In this document: positions 1 to 5,791 of the stretch, in pieces
How positions within the stretch are numbered: position 1 is the stretch's first letter
How the letters are laid out: every line of letters begins with the position of its first letter
Source: JADGGV01 sp035715725
GTDB lineage: Bacteria > Gemmatimonadota > Gemmatimonadetes > Longimicrobiales > RSA9
Direction: 5' to 3'
Assembly (NCBI GenBank): GCA_035715725.1
Contig: DASTKT010000153.1
Location: forward strand, 1 to 7,692
DNA: 7,692 nt
Made by a program: the position numbers and the translations under genes
Notes under the pieces: model-generated
Told to the model about the DNA's origin: nothing
The model's input: the letters and a program-made list of their open reading frames with translations, nothing else
Database searches by the model: none

Positions 1-1
1 T

Positions 2-469
2 CCGGCGGCGGACGTGCACGCGTTCCGGCTGCGGGAGCGGGGCTTCGTCTCGGCGCTGCGAGACGCGGGTGTCCGGCTGGCGAGCGAGCGCCTGCGGCGC
101 GCCCCGGGGACGGTGGCCGGGGGACTCGCGTCGATGCGCGCGCTCCTGGCGCTGGACCCGCGCCCGACGGGCGTCTTCTGCGCGAACGATCTGATGGCGC
201 TTGGCGCGCTGAAGGCGTGCGCCGCGGCGGGGGTGGCGGTCCCGGCGGCGGTCTCGATCGTCGGATGCGACGGGATCGAGTTGGGCGAGCTGGTCACGCC
301 GGAGCTGACGACGGTGGCGGTGCCGGCGCGGGAGCTGGGCGCGCGCGCGGCGAGGCTGCTCCTGCAGCGGATGGACGGGGAGCCGCCGACGCGGCGGCCG
401 GCGCGGCCGCTTCCGGTGCGGCTGGTCGCGCGGGGCACGACATCGCGCGCCGCGGAGGTGGGCGCGTGA
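2..469 (+). CDS. LacI/GalR-family transcriptional regulator, C-terminal part (5' truncated by window edge)
   Basis: The 155 visible residues are the second half of a periplasmic-binding-protein-like effector domain. Typical LacI-family landmarks appear in order: RERGFVSALRDAG near the start; PTGVFCANDLMALGAL, the usual 'AND.lAlGal' strand-helix; VPAAVSIVGCDG, matching 'VP.dvsvvGfDd'; PELTTVAVPARELG, matching 'p.lTTv..p...lG'; and a closing VRLVARGTTS, matching the 'LvvR.St' C-terminus. The helix-turn-helix and hinge helix lie upstream, so DNA binding and operator type cannot be judged. The usual GFDD signature reads GCDG, an oddity close to the ligand pocket. The stop codon overlaps the start of the condensing-enzyme gene by 4 bp, so it is probably co-transcribed with the acyl-metabolism genes and may control them. 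Most characterised relatives sense sugars or nucleosides; the effector here is unknown. The family call is secure and the target is inference. Confidence 0.9.
   Translation, partial: PAADVHAFRLRERGFVSALRDAGVRLASERLRRAPGTVAGGLASMRALLALDPRPTGVFCANDLMALGALKACAAAGVAVPAAVSIVGCDGIELGELVTPELTTVAVPARELGARAARLLLQRMDGEPPTRRPARPLPVRLVARGTTSRAAEVGA
454..458 (+). promoter_or_regulatory. Ribosome binding site GGAGG deciding the GTG start at 466
   Basis: A perfect GGAGG sits 7 nt before a GTG at 466, inside the end of the regulator gene. The reading frame stays open far upstream (to at least 217), but that part reads as low-complexity Gly/Arg/Ala protein out of phase with the regulator. The family N-terminus (RRATITGTGAYVPP) begins exactly at this GTG, so the site fixes the start. 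Confidence 0.8.
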
Positions 470-1467
470 GACGGGCGACGATCACCGGCACGGGCGCATA
501 CGTCCCGCCGACCGTCGTGAGCAACGCCGAGCTCTCGGCGCGGCTGGGCGAGGACATCGACGACTTCGTGTCGAACGTGCTCGGGATCCGGGAACGGCAC
601 GTGTGCGGTCCGGCGGAATCGACGGCCGACCTGGCGGTCGAGGCGGGGCGCCGCGCGCTGGAGTCGGCGGGGCTCGCGCCGGAGGAGATCGACCTGCTCG
701 TCGTTTCGACGGACACACCGGAGTACATCTCGCCGCCGACCTCGTCGGTGGTGCAGGGGCGGCTGGGTCTGCTGCGCGCCGGGACGTTCGACGTGAACGC
801 GGCGTGCGCCGGCTTCGTTACGGCGCTCGACGTCGCCTGGAAGTACGTGGTGGCGGACGAGCGGTACCGCCGGGTGCTGGTCGTGGCAGTCTACGCGATG
901 TCGAAGTTCGTGGACCCCCTGGACAAGAAGACGGCGACGATCTTCGCCGACGGCGCGGGCGCGGTGGTGCTGGAGGCGTCGGCGGAGCCGGGGATCCTGG
1001 CCACGGAGCTGTTCGCGGACGGCCGGCTCGAGGGCGGGATGGGCATCTTCGCCGGCGGCACGCGGGAGCCGGTCACGGAGGCGGTGCTGCGGGAGGGGCG
1101 GCGCAACCGGCTGCGCTTCGTGGAGAAGTACCCGAAGGAGGTGAACGAGGAGGGGTGGCCGCGCATCGTCCGATCGGTGCTGGGGCGGCTCGGGCGGCGC
1201 GAGGCCGACGTCGACCTCTGGCTGTGGACGCAGGTGAACCTGTCGACGATTCGCATCGTGATGGAGCGCCTGGGCGAGCCGATGGAGAAGACCCACACCG
1301 TCATGGGGAAGTGGGGCTACACGGGCTCGGCGTGCCTGCCGATGGCGCTGCACGACGCGCGCGAGGTGGGGCGGCTGCGCCCGGGCGATCTGGTGGTGAT
1401 GACCGGGTCCGGCGCCGGTCTGGCGATGGGGTGCCTGGCGCTGCGCTGGAACCCCGTGAGAGGCTGA
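466..1467 (+). CDS. 3-oxoacyl-ACP synthase III (FabH)-like thiolase-fold enzyme with altered catalytic triad
   Basis: This 333-residue protein has normal KASIII length and layout. It has the N-terminal ITGTGAYVPP strand, the nucleophile motif NAACAGF with Cys114, the FADGAGAVVLE segment (160-170), and a C-terminal half aligning with FabH. FabH enzymes condense acyl-CoA with malonyl-ACP using Cys-His-Asn. The E. coli 'HQAN' segment reads TQVN here, so the His position is Thr255 (codon ACG, 1228-1230). The 'GNTSAAS' segment reads GYTGSAC, so the Asn position is Tyr285 (codon TAC, 1318-1320). The residues that promote malonyl decarboxylation are therefore both replaced while the acyl-accepting Cys remains. 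Acyl transfer, non-decarboxylative condensation or hydrolysis is more likely than housekeeping fatty-acid initiation. It starts at GTG, overlaps the regulator by 4 bp, and is followed after 2 nt by an acyl-CoA synthetase that could supply its acyl-CoA. Family membership is strong; the reaction is unknown. Confidence 0.9.
   Translation: MRRATITGTGAYVPPTVVSNAELSARLGEDIDDFVSNVLGIRERHVCGPAESTADLAVEAGRRALESAGLAPEEIDLLVVSTDTPEYISPPTSSVVQGRLGLLRAGTFDVNAACAGFVTALDVAWKYVVADERYRRVLVVAVYAMSKFVDPLDKKTATIFADGAGAVVLEASAEPGILATELFADGRLEGGMGIFAGGTREPVTEAVLREGRRNRLRFVEKYPKEVNEEGWPRIVRSVLGRLGRREADVDLWLWTQVNLSTIRIVMERLGEPMEKTHTVMGKWGYTGSACLPMALHDAREVGRLRPGDLVVMTGSGAGLAMGCLALRWNPVRG
1458..1463 (+). promoter_or_regulatory. 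Ribosome binding site GAGAGG for the acyl-CoA synthetase
   Basis: GAGAGG lies in the last codons of the condensing-enzyme gene, 6 nt before the ATG at 1470. It supports that start over the long open upstream extension of the same frame (back to 603), which is only an out-of-frame reading of the preceding gene. Confidence 0.65.
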
Positions 1468-1469
1468 GC

Positions 1470-3251
1470 ATGGCCGACACGCTGCTCGACGTCTTCCTGG
1501 ACCGCTGCGCGCGGCACCCCGAGCGGGTGGCGCTGCGGACGCTGCGCGCGGGCGGCGCGGAGGCGGACGGCGCGATGACGTGGGGCGCGTGGACGGACGC
1601 GTCGCTGCGCTTTGCCGCGGCGCTCGGGGAGGCGGGGCACGCCCCGGGGGAGGCGGTCGGGATCCTGGCCGGGAGCCGGCCGGTCTGGCCGATCGCGGAC
1701 ATCGGCGCGCTGGCCGGCGGCTTCATCCCGGTCGGGCTCTACCCGACGAGCGCGCCGGCGCAGGTGCGGCAGGTCCTGGCGGACGCGGGGGCGCGGGCGG
1801 TGGTCGTGGACACGCCGGAGCAGCTCGCCAAGATCCTCGCGGTGCGCGGGGAACTGCCCGCGCTGCGGACCGTCGTTTCGACGGCGCCCACCGACGCGCC
1901 CGGCGTGGTCGCGCTGGACGAGCTGCTGGCCGCTGCAACCAGCCGGGGCGTGGCCGCGGCGGAGACGCGGGCGCGCGCCGCCCGCCCCACCGACCTGGCG
2001 ATCCTGATCTACACGTCCGGCTCGACCGGCGAGCCGAAGGGCGCCCGCATCCCGCACCGCTACCTGTCGGCGTCGGCGGCGTCGGTCCGGGACACGCTCG
2101 GGCTCGTGGAGGACGACACGTCGCTCTCGTTCCTCCCCTACTGCCACGCCAGCGAGCGGATCTTCGGCCTGTACACCCGGATCCTGGCCGGGATGGAGGC
2201 CGCGCTCGTCCCCGACCACACCCGCATCTGGGAAGCGTGCCGCGCGTACGGCCCCACGCTCTTCGGCGGACTGCCGCGCTTCTACGAGAAGGCGTACGAG
2301 GCGCTGCGGTCGGCGCGGGCGGAGCTGTCGGGGGCGGACGCAGCGCGCTGGGACCGGGTGCTCGAGCTCGGGCGCGCGGCCTCCCGCTCGCGGCGCGCAG
2401 GCGTGCCCGTGCCGCCGGAGGCCGGCGCGGAGTGGCGCGAGCTGGGTGAGCCGGTCTTCGCGCGGGTGCGGGCGCTGTTCGGCGGGCGGCTGCGCCTGGC
2501 CACGTCGGGCGGCGCGACGCTCCCGGCGGAGGTGGCGGAGTACCTGGACGCGCTCGGCCTCACGGTGCTCGGCGCGTACGGCCTCACGGAGCACCTGTGC
2601 GCCGCGTTCAACCGCGCGGAGCGTTACACGTTCGACTCGGTCGGTCCGGCCATGCCAGGAACCGAGCTGCGCATCGGCGACGATGGCGAGGTCCTGATCC
2701 GTCGCGGCGCGCTGACGTTCGACGGCTACCACGGCCGGCCGGCGGAAACCGCCGAGGCGTTCACGCCGGACGGGGCCTGGCTGCGCACCGGCGACGTGGG
2801 CACGCTCGACGAGCGCGGCTTCCTTCGGATCACCGGCCGGACGAAGGAGCTGATCGCGCTCTCCACGGGGAAGAAGGTGGCGCCGCTGCCGATCGAGGCG
2901 CGGCTCGTGGCGAGCCCGTGGATCGCGCAGGCCGTGCTCTGCGGCGAGGGGCGAAAGTACCTCTCCGCGCTGCTGACGCTGCGCCGGCCGATGGTCGAGG
3001 CGTGGGCGCGGGAGCACGAGCCGGGCGCCGACTTCCCCGCCCTGCTCCGCCACCCCGAGGTGCTCGCCCGTGTCCAGGCCGCCGTCGACGAGGTGAACCG
3101 CGACCTGTCCGGCACGGAGAGCGTGCGCCGCTTCGCGCTCCTCGAGCAGGAGCTGACGGTGGAGCGCGGCGAGCTCACCCCCACGCTCAAGGTGCGCCGC
3201 CCGGTCGTCGCGGCGCGCTACCACGACCTTCTCGAGGAGCTCTACGCCTGA
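1470..3251 (+). CDS. Long-chain-type AMP-forming fatty acyl-CoA synthetase
   Basis: This 593-residue cytoplasmic, probably membrane-associated, ANL-superfamily ligase would activate a carboxylic acid to acyl-AMP and then to acyl-CoA. The ATP-binding P-loop YTSGSTGEPKG is at 181-191. The long-chain-ligase segment FLPYCHASERIF is at 221-232, matching the common 'FLP..H..ER' pattern. YGLTE is at 370-374, and LRTGD, with the ribose-binding Asp, is at 438-442. The hinge GRTKELI is at 456-462, followed by STGKKVAP and then EGRKYLSAL (493-501), a stretch usual in bacterial FadD15-like enzymes. Lys574 in TPTLKVRR is the probable adenylation lysine. The length is normal, all core motifs are present and it should be active. 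Chain length cannot be read from the sequence. It begins 2 nt after the condensing-enzyme stop, and its stop (TGA) shares one base with the next ATG, so it is likely coupled to both. The motifs do not favour OleC-type beta-lactone synthetase. Confidence 0.93.
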   Translation: MADTLLDVFLDRCARHPERVALRTLRAGGAEADGAMTWGAWTDASLRFAAALGEAGHAPGEAVGILAGSRPVWPIADIGALAGGFIPVGLYPTSAPAQVRQVLADAGARAVVVDTPEQLAKILAVRGELPALRTVVSTAPTDAPGVVALDELLAAATSRGVAAAETRARAARPTDLAILIYTSGSTGEPKGARIPHRYLSASAASVRDTLGLVEDDTSLSFLPYCHASERIFGLYTRILAGMEAALVPDHTRIWEACRAYGPTLFGGLPRFYEKAYEALRSARAELSGADAARWDRVLELGRAASRSRRAGVPVPPEAGAEWRELGEPVFARVRALFGGRLRLATSGGATLPAEVAEYLDALGLTVLGAYGLTEHLCAAFNRAERYTFDSVGPAMPGTELRIGDDGEVLIRRGALTFDGYHGRPAETAEAFTPDGAWLRTGDVGTLDERGFLRITGRTKELIALSTGKKVAPLPIEARLVASPWIAQAVLCGEGRKYLSALLTLRRPMVEAWAREHEPGADFPALLRHPEVLARVQAAVDEVNRDLSGTESVRRFALLEQELTVERGELTPTLKVRRPVVAARYHDLLEELYA

Positions 3252-3802
3252 TGCAGAGGACCCGGCTTCCGCTCGCGGCGCTGGTGGCGTCGACGCTCGT
3301 GGTCGCAGCGGCGTACGCCGCTGCGTTCCTCCCGGGCGGCGCGCCCGGCTGGGCGCCGTGGGCGCTCGTGCTCGGTCTGGCCGGCTCGCTCGTCGGGATC
3401 ATGGCGCTGGGCGCGGCGCGGCCCGGGCGCGGGATCGGCCGGCTCGCGCTGCCGTTCGCGTTCACGTTCCTCGTGCTCGTGGTCGGCTTCGGGCTCGCGC
3501 TCGCGCTTCCGCCGGAGAGCGACGCCACGCCGCTCCTCCTCGGCCTGCCGCGCCGCGCCGCGATCGTGCTGTACGGCATTGGCCTGCTGCCGCTCCTCGT
3601 CCTCCCCTTCGCGTACGTGCTGACGTTCGACGACTTCACGCTGACGGAGGACGACCTCCGGCGGGTGCGGGAGGCCGGGCGCGCCTTCGAGCGGGAGGGT
3701 GGACGAGTGGGAGAGCGGGGGACGGCCTCGTCGGTCTCCCACGCCCCCGCTCCCCCGCTCACCCCCTCTGGCGTCCGCGGCGACACGGAGGCACGGCCAT
3801 GA
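3251..3802 (+). CDS. Unrecognised four-helix membrane protein, coupled to the symporter gene
   Basis: This 183-residue protein matches no family I can name. It has four clear hydrophobic segments at about residues 7-27, 36-55, 64-87 and 102-124. A short acidic/basic stretch follows (FDDFTLTEDDLRRVREAGRAFER, split here as FDDFTLTEDD at 126-135 and LRRVREAGRAFER at 136-148), then a low-complexity Gly/Arg/Pro tail (about 149-183). The tail is encoded by the inverted-repeat region and may not be functional protein. The ATG shares one base with the synthetase stop (TGATG), and GAGGAG at 3234-3239 can serve as ribosome binding site at a rather long 11-nt spacing. The stop overlaps the symporter ATG by 4 bp. 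Some sodium:solute symporters are encoded beside a small membrane partner, so an accessory subunit is possible, but I see no signature of a named partner family. Membrane location is well supported; function is unknown. Confidence 0.75.
   Translation: MQRTRLPLAALVASTLVVAAAYAAAFLPGGAPGWAPWALVLGLAGSLVGIMALGAARPGRGIGRLALPFAFTFLVLVVGFGLALALPPESDATPLLLGLPRRAAIVLYGIGLLPLLVLPFAYVLTFDDFTLTEDDLRRVREAGRAFEREGGRVGERGTASSVSHAPAPPLTPSGVRGDTEARP
3695..3768 (+). repeat. Purine/pyrimidine-rich inverted repeat with CCCCCGCT tandem copies
   Basis: A G/A-rich left arm (3695-3722) faces a C/T-rich right arm (3735-3768). Perfect pairings include GTGGGAGA (3707-3714) with TCTCCCAC (3735-3742), and GAGCGGGGGA (3713-3722) with TCCCCCGCTC (3751-3760). 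The unit CCCCCGCT occurs twice in tandem (3744-3751 and 3752-3759), so the left arm has two competing partners. A small GACG-GCCT-CGTC hairpin (3721-3732) sits at the tip. It lies in the poorly structured tail of the membrane-protein gene, about 30-100 nt before the symporter start. No T-run follows, so it is not a classical intrinsic terminator. It may be a dispersed repeat inserted in frame, or an RNA structure modulating symporter expression. Confidence 0.7.
3787..3791 (+). promoter_or_regulatory. Ribosome binding site GGAGG for the symporter
   Basis: A perfect GGAGG stands 7 nt before the ATG at 3799. It selects this start over the open upstream extension of the frame (back to 3358), which overlaps the preceding membrane-protein gene and encodes Arg/Ala-rich non-membrane sequence. 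Confidence 0.75.
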
Positions 3803-5307
3803 GCGTCCTCGCCCTCCAGACCGCGGCGCTCCCCGCGCTCACGCAGCCGACGATCGTCGCCATCGCGGCGGCATACTTCCTGGCCGTAGCCGCGATCGGC
3901 GTCTGGGCGACGCGGCGCACGCGCACCGCCAGCGACTTCTTCGTGGCCGGCCAGGGGATCGGCGTCTGGGTGCTGGCGCTCGCGGCGATGTCGGCGACGT
4001 TGTCGGGCTTCGCGTTCATCGGCGGGCCGGGGCTGATCTACTCGATCGGGCTGGGCGCGATGTACATCGTGCTCCCGGCCGCGGTGACCACGTCGATGGG
4101 CGCGTGGGTGCTCGCCAAGCGGATGCGGCTGCTCGGCGAGGTGCGCGGGCTGATCACCGTGCCGGACGCGATCGGCGCGCGCTACCGCTCGCCGGCGGCG
4201 CAGGGGCTCTCCGCGCTCGCGATCCTGATCGCCGTCGTCGGCTACATGGCGACGAACCTCCTCGCCCTCGGGCTCGTCGTGGACGCCGTGTTCGGGACCG
4301 GGCTGGCGTGGGGGATCTGGCTCGGCACGCTGGTGGTGCTGGCGTACTCGGCGGCGGGCGGGATCCTGGCCGGCGTCTACACCGACGTCTTCCAAGGGAC
4401 GCTGATGGCGCTGGCGTCGGTGCTCGTCTTCCTGTTCACGCTGAAGGTGGGCGGCGGCCTGGGCGGCATCTCCCGCACGATCTCGGCGGCGGACGCCGCG
4501 TTCCTCGGGCCGTGGGGGAAGCTCACGCCGATGGCGGCGCTGTCGTTCTTCTTCGTCTTCGCGATGGGCTCGCTCGGGCAGCCCCACGTCGTGCACAAGT
4601 TCTACATGCTGCGCGACCCGCGGCGCCTCAAGTGGTACCCGCTGCTCATGACCGTCGCGATGCTGGTCACGCTCCTCCTCTACTTCGGCGTCGGCGCGGC
4701 GGTGAAGGCGCTGGTCGCGCGCGGCGAGCTGGCGCCGCTCGGCAGCCCCGACGAGGCCACGCCGACGTTCCTCCTCCGCTTCACCCCCGTGCTCCTCGCC
4801 GGCCTCGTCTTCAGCGGCGTCGCCGCCGCGATCATGAGCACGATCAACTCGTTCATGAGCATCGGCGCCGCCGCGATCACCCACGACATCCCGCTCGCGC
4901 TCGGCCGGCGCGTCGGGGACGAGCTGCGCTGGGGCCGGATCGCGACCGTCGTCATCTCGCTCGCCGCGGCGGCGACGGCGCAGGCGTCGGGCGCCCTCGT
5001 CGCCTTCCTCGGCATCTTCGGCTGGGGGCTCTTCGGCTCCACGCTCGTGCCCGCCCTGGCCATCGGCCTCAACTGGCCCGGGGCGACCCGGGAGGGCGCC
5101 GTCGCCTCGATCTCGGTCGGCCTCGTCCTCACGCTGCTGCTGGAGACGCTGGGCTACTTCAAGGTCCTCGCACTCCCCGCCGGCGTCACCGTCTCCGCGC
5201 TCACCCTCGTGCTGTCGATGCTCGCGTTCTTCGGCGTGTCGTGGCTGACGCGGCGCGGCGCCGGCGCGGCCATCGACGACGACGTCCGCGTGGTCATGGA
5301 GGTCTGA
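3799..5307 (+). CDS. Sodium:solute symporter family (SSF) permease
   Basis: This 502-residue inner-membrane transporter has many hydrophobic segments spread over its whole length, about 13 as expected for SSF. Family marks include the early ASDFFVAGQGIG (44-55), as in the 'sDFflAgR' region. AMSATLSGFAFIGGPG (63-78) is the unwound first core helix. GSLGQPHVVHKFYMLRD (257-273) corresponds to the 'G.GQPH...RfmA.rd' segment of PutP/PanF-like members. AAIMSTINSFMS (343-354) contains the Ser/Thr residues (Ser347, Thr348) that normally bind sodium at the Na2 site. It would use the sodium gradient to import a small solute. In this operon a carboxylate or short fatty acid is an attractive guess, but the sequence does not fix the substrate. 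It overlaps the upstream membrane-protein gene by 4 bp and shares one base with the downstream hydratase ATG. The C-terminal tail after the last helix is short and acidic. Confidence 0.93.
   Translation: MSVLALQTAALPALTQPTIVAIAAAYFLAVAAIGVWATRRTRTASDFFVAGQGIGVWVLALAAMSATLSGFAFIGGPGLIYSIGLGAMYIVLPAAVTTSMGAWVLAKRMRLLGEVRGLITVPDAIGARYRSPAAQGLSALAILIAVVGYMATNLLALGLVVDAVFGTGLAWGIWLGTLVVLAYSAAGGILAGVYTDVFQGTLMALASVLVFLFTLKVGGGLGGISRTISAADAAFLGPWGKLTPMAALSFFFVFAMGSLGQPHVVHKFYMLRDPRRLKWYPLLMTVAMLVTLLLYFGVGAAVKALVARGELAPLGSPDEATPTFLLRFTPVLLAGLVFSGVAAAIMSTINSFMSIGAAAITHDIPLALGRRVGDELRWGRIATVVISLAAAATAQASGALVAFLGIFGWGLFGSTLVPALAIGLNWPGATREGAVASISVGLVLTLLLETLGYFKVLALPAGVTVSALTLVLSMLAFFGVSWLTRRGAGAAIDDDVRVVMEV
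5298..5302 (+). promoter_or_regulatory. Ribosome binding site GGAGG for the MaoC-like hydratase
   Basis: GGAGG lies in the final codons of the symporter gene, 4 nt before the ATG at 5307. The spacing is short. The ATG shares a base with the TGA stop, so reinitiation by ribosomes finishing the symporter is also likely. Confidence 0.6.
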
Positions 5308-5723
5308 TGCGGTTCGAGGATCTCGCGGTCGGCCAGGCGGCCGAGCTCTCGAAGACGATCACGGAGACCGACGTGGTGCTCTACGCCGGCATCACCGGCG
5401 ATCTCAACCCGGTCCACGTGGACCGGATCGCCGCGGAGCGCTCGCCGTTCGGCGGGCGCGTCGCCCACGGGATGCTGACGGCGGGGCTCGTCTCCGCCGT
5501 GCTCGGGATGAAGCTCCCCGGCCCGGGGAGCATCTACCTCTCGCAGACGCTGCGCTTCACGCGCCCGGTCCGCCTGGGCGACACGGTGACGGCGCGCGTC
5601 GAGGTGCTGGAGCTGGTCCCGGCCAAGCGCCGGGTCCGGTTGGCCACGAGCTGCGCCAACCAGGACGGAGAGCGCGTCCTGGAGGGCGAGGCGGTGGTGC
5701 TGGTACCGGAGTCGTCGCAGTAG
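5307..5723 (+). CDS. MaoC-like (R)-specific enoyl-CoA hydratase
   Basis: This 138-residue single hot-dog-fold protein has the length of PhaJ-type (R)-hydratases, which add water to trans-2-enoyl-CoA to give (R)-3-hydroxyacyl-CoA, usually as dimers. The hydratase-2 motif YAGITGDLNPVHVD (26-39) carries the catalytic pair Asp32 and His37 with Asn34 between them, followed by FGGRVAHGM (48-56), the usual 'f..~iahGm' segment. The remainder, with LRFTRPVRLGDTVTARVEV (82-100), matches the substrate-wrapping strands of the fold. All key residues are present, so it should be active. It is the last gene of the overlapping cluster and the only obvious dehydration/hydration enzyme in view. No PHA synthase or ketoreductase is visible to define the direction of flux. 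Some small MaoC proteins act on non-CoA thioesters or have other roles, so the exact substrate is open. Confidence 0.9.
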   Translation: MRFEDLAVGQAAELSKTITETDVVLYAGITGDLNPVHVDRIAAERSPFGGRVAHGMLTAGLVSAVLGMKLPGPGSIYLSQTLRFTRPVRLGDTVTARVEVLELVPAKRRVRLATSCANQDGERVLEGEAVVLVPESSQ

Positions 5724-5730
5724 CCACGGA

Positions 5731-5758
5731 ACCCGTGCGCGGGTGTCGCAGCCCGCGC
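5731..5758 (+). other. Two overlapping GC-rich hairpins in the gap before the TonB-dependent receptor
   Basis: The 68-nt gap (5724-5791) contains ACCCG-TGCG-CGGGT (5731-5744) and GCGCGGG (5737-5743) pairing perfectly with CCCGCGC (5752-5758) around an 8-nt loop. The two stems share bases and exclude each other. No T-run follows, so this is not a standard intrinsic terminator. It could still slow polymerase, end the operon transcript with Rho, or act as a leader structure for the receptor. Such stems also arise easily at this GC content. Confidence 0.4.
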
Positions 5759-5780
5759 GGCCGTCGTCCCCTGCTCTCCC

Positions 5781-5786
5781 GGGAGG
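5781..5786 (+). promoter_or_regulatory. Ribosome binding site GGGAGG for the TonB-dependent receptor
   Basis: GGGAGG is placed 5 nt before the ATG at 5792. That ATG is followed directly by a convincing signal peptide, which confirms the start. I could not pick out a convincing -35/-10 promoter in the gap. Confidence 0.8.
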
Positions 5787-5791
5787 ATCCA

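Noticed and set aside
217..465. Upstream extension of the condensing-enzyme frame
   Set aside because: It overlaps the regulator gene out of frame and is Gly/Arg/Ala-rich; GTG at 466 with GGAGG fits the family N-terminus.
603..1469. Upstream extension of the synthetase frame
   Set aside because: It lies wholly within the condensing-enzyme gene in another frame and has Gly/Arg/Ala-rich content; the ATG at 1470 has a ribosome binding site and a family-like N-terminus.
1317..3224. Long minus-strand open frame opposite the acyl-CoA synthetase
   Set aside because: Its translation is low-complexity Arg/Ala/Gly/Glu-rich with no motif. The plus strand encodes a complete ligase with all core motifs, so this is a GC-driven shadow.
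466..3251. OleA/OleC-type long-chain olefin (beta-lactone) biosynthesis pair
   Set aside because: A KASIII homologue next to an AMP-ligase recalls this system. However, OleA keeps the Cys-His-Asn triad that is altered here, the ligase has ordinary fatty acyl-CoA synthetase motifs, and no OleB hydrolase or OleD reductase is present.
3187..4884. Long minus-strand open frame opposite the membrane protein and symporter
   Set aside because: It is highly charged, repetitive (Arg/Glu/Asp/His) and spans three real plus-strand genes; typical antisense artefact of high-GC membrane-protein genes.
5737..5770. Intrinsic transcription terminator after the hydratase
   Set aside because: A GC-rich stem is present but is followed by mixed C/G/T sequence with no T-run, so only a generic hairpin is supported.
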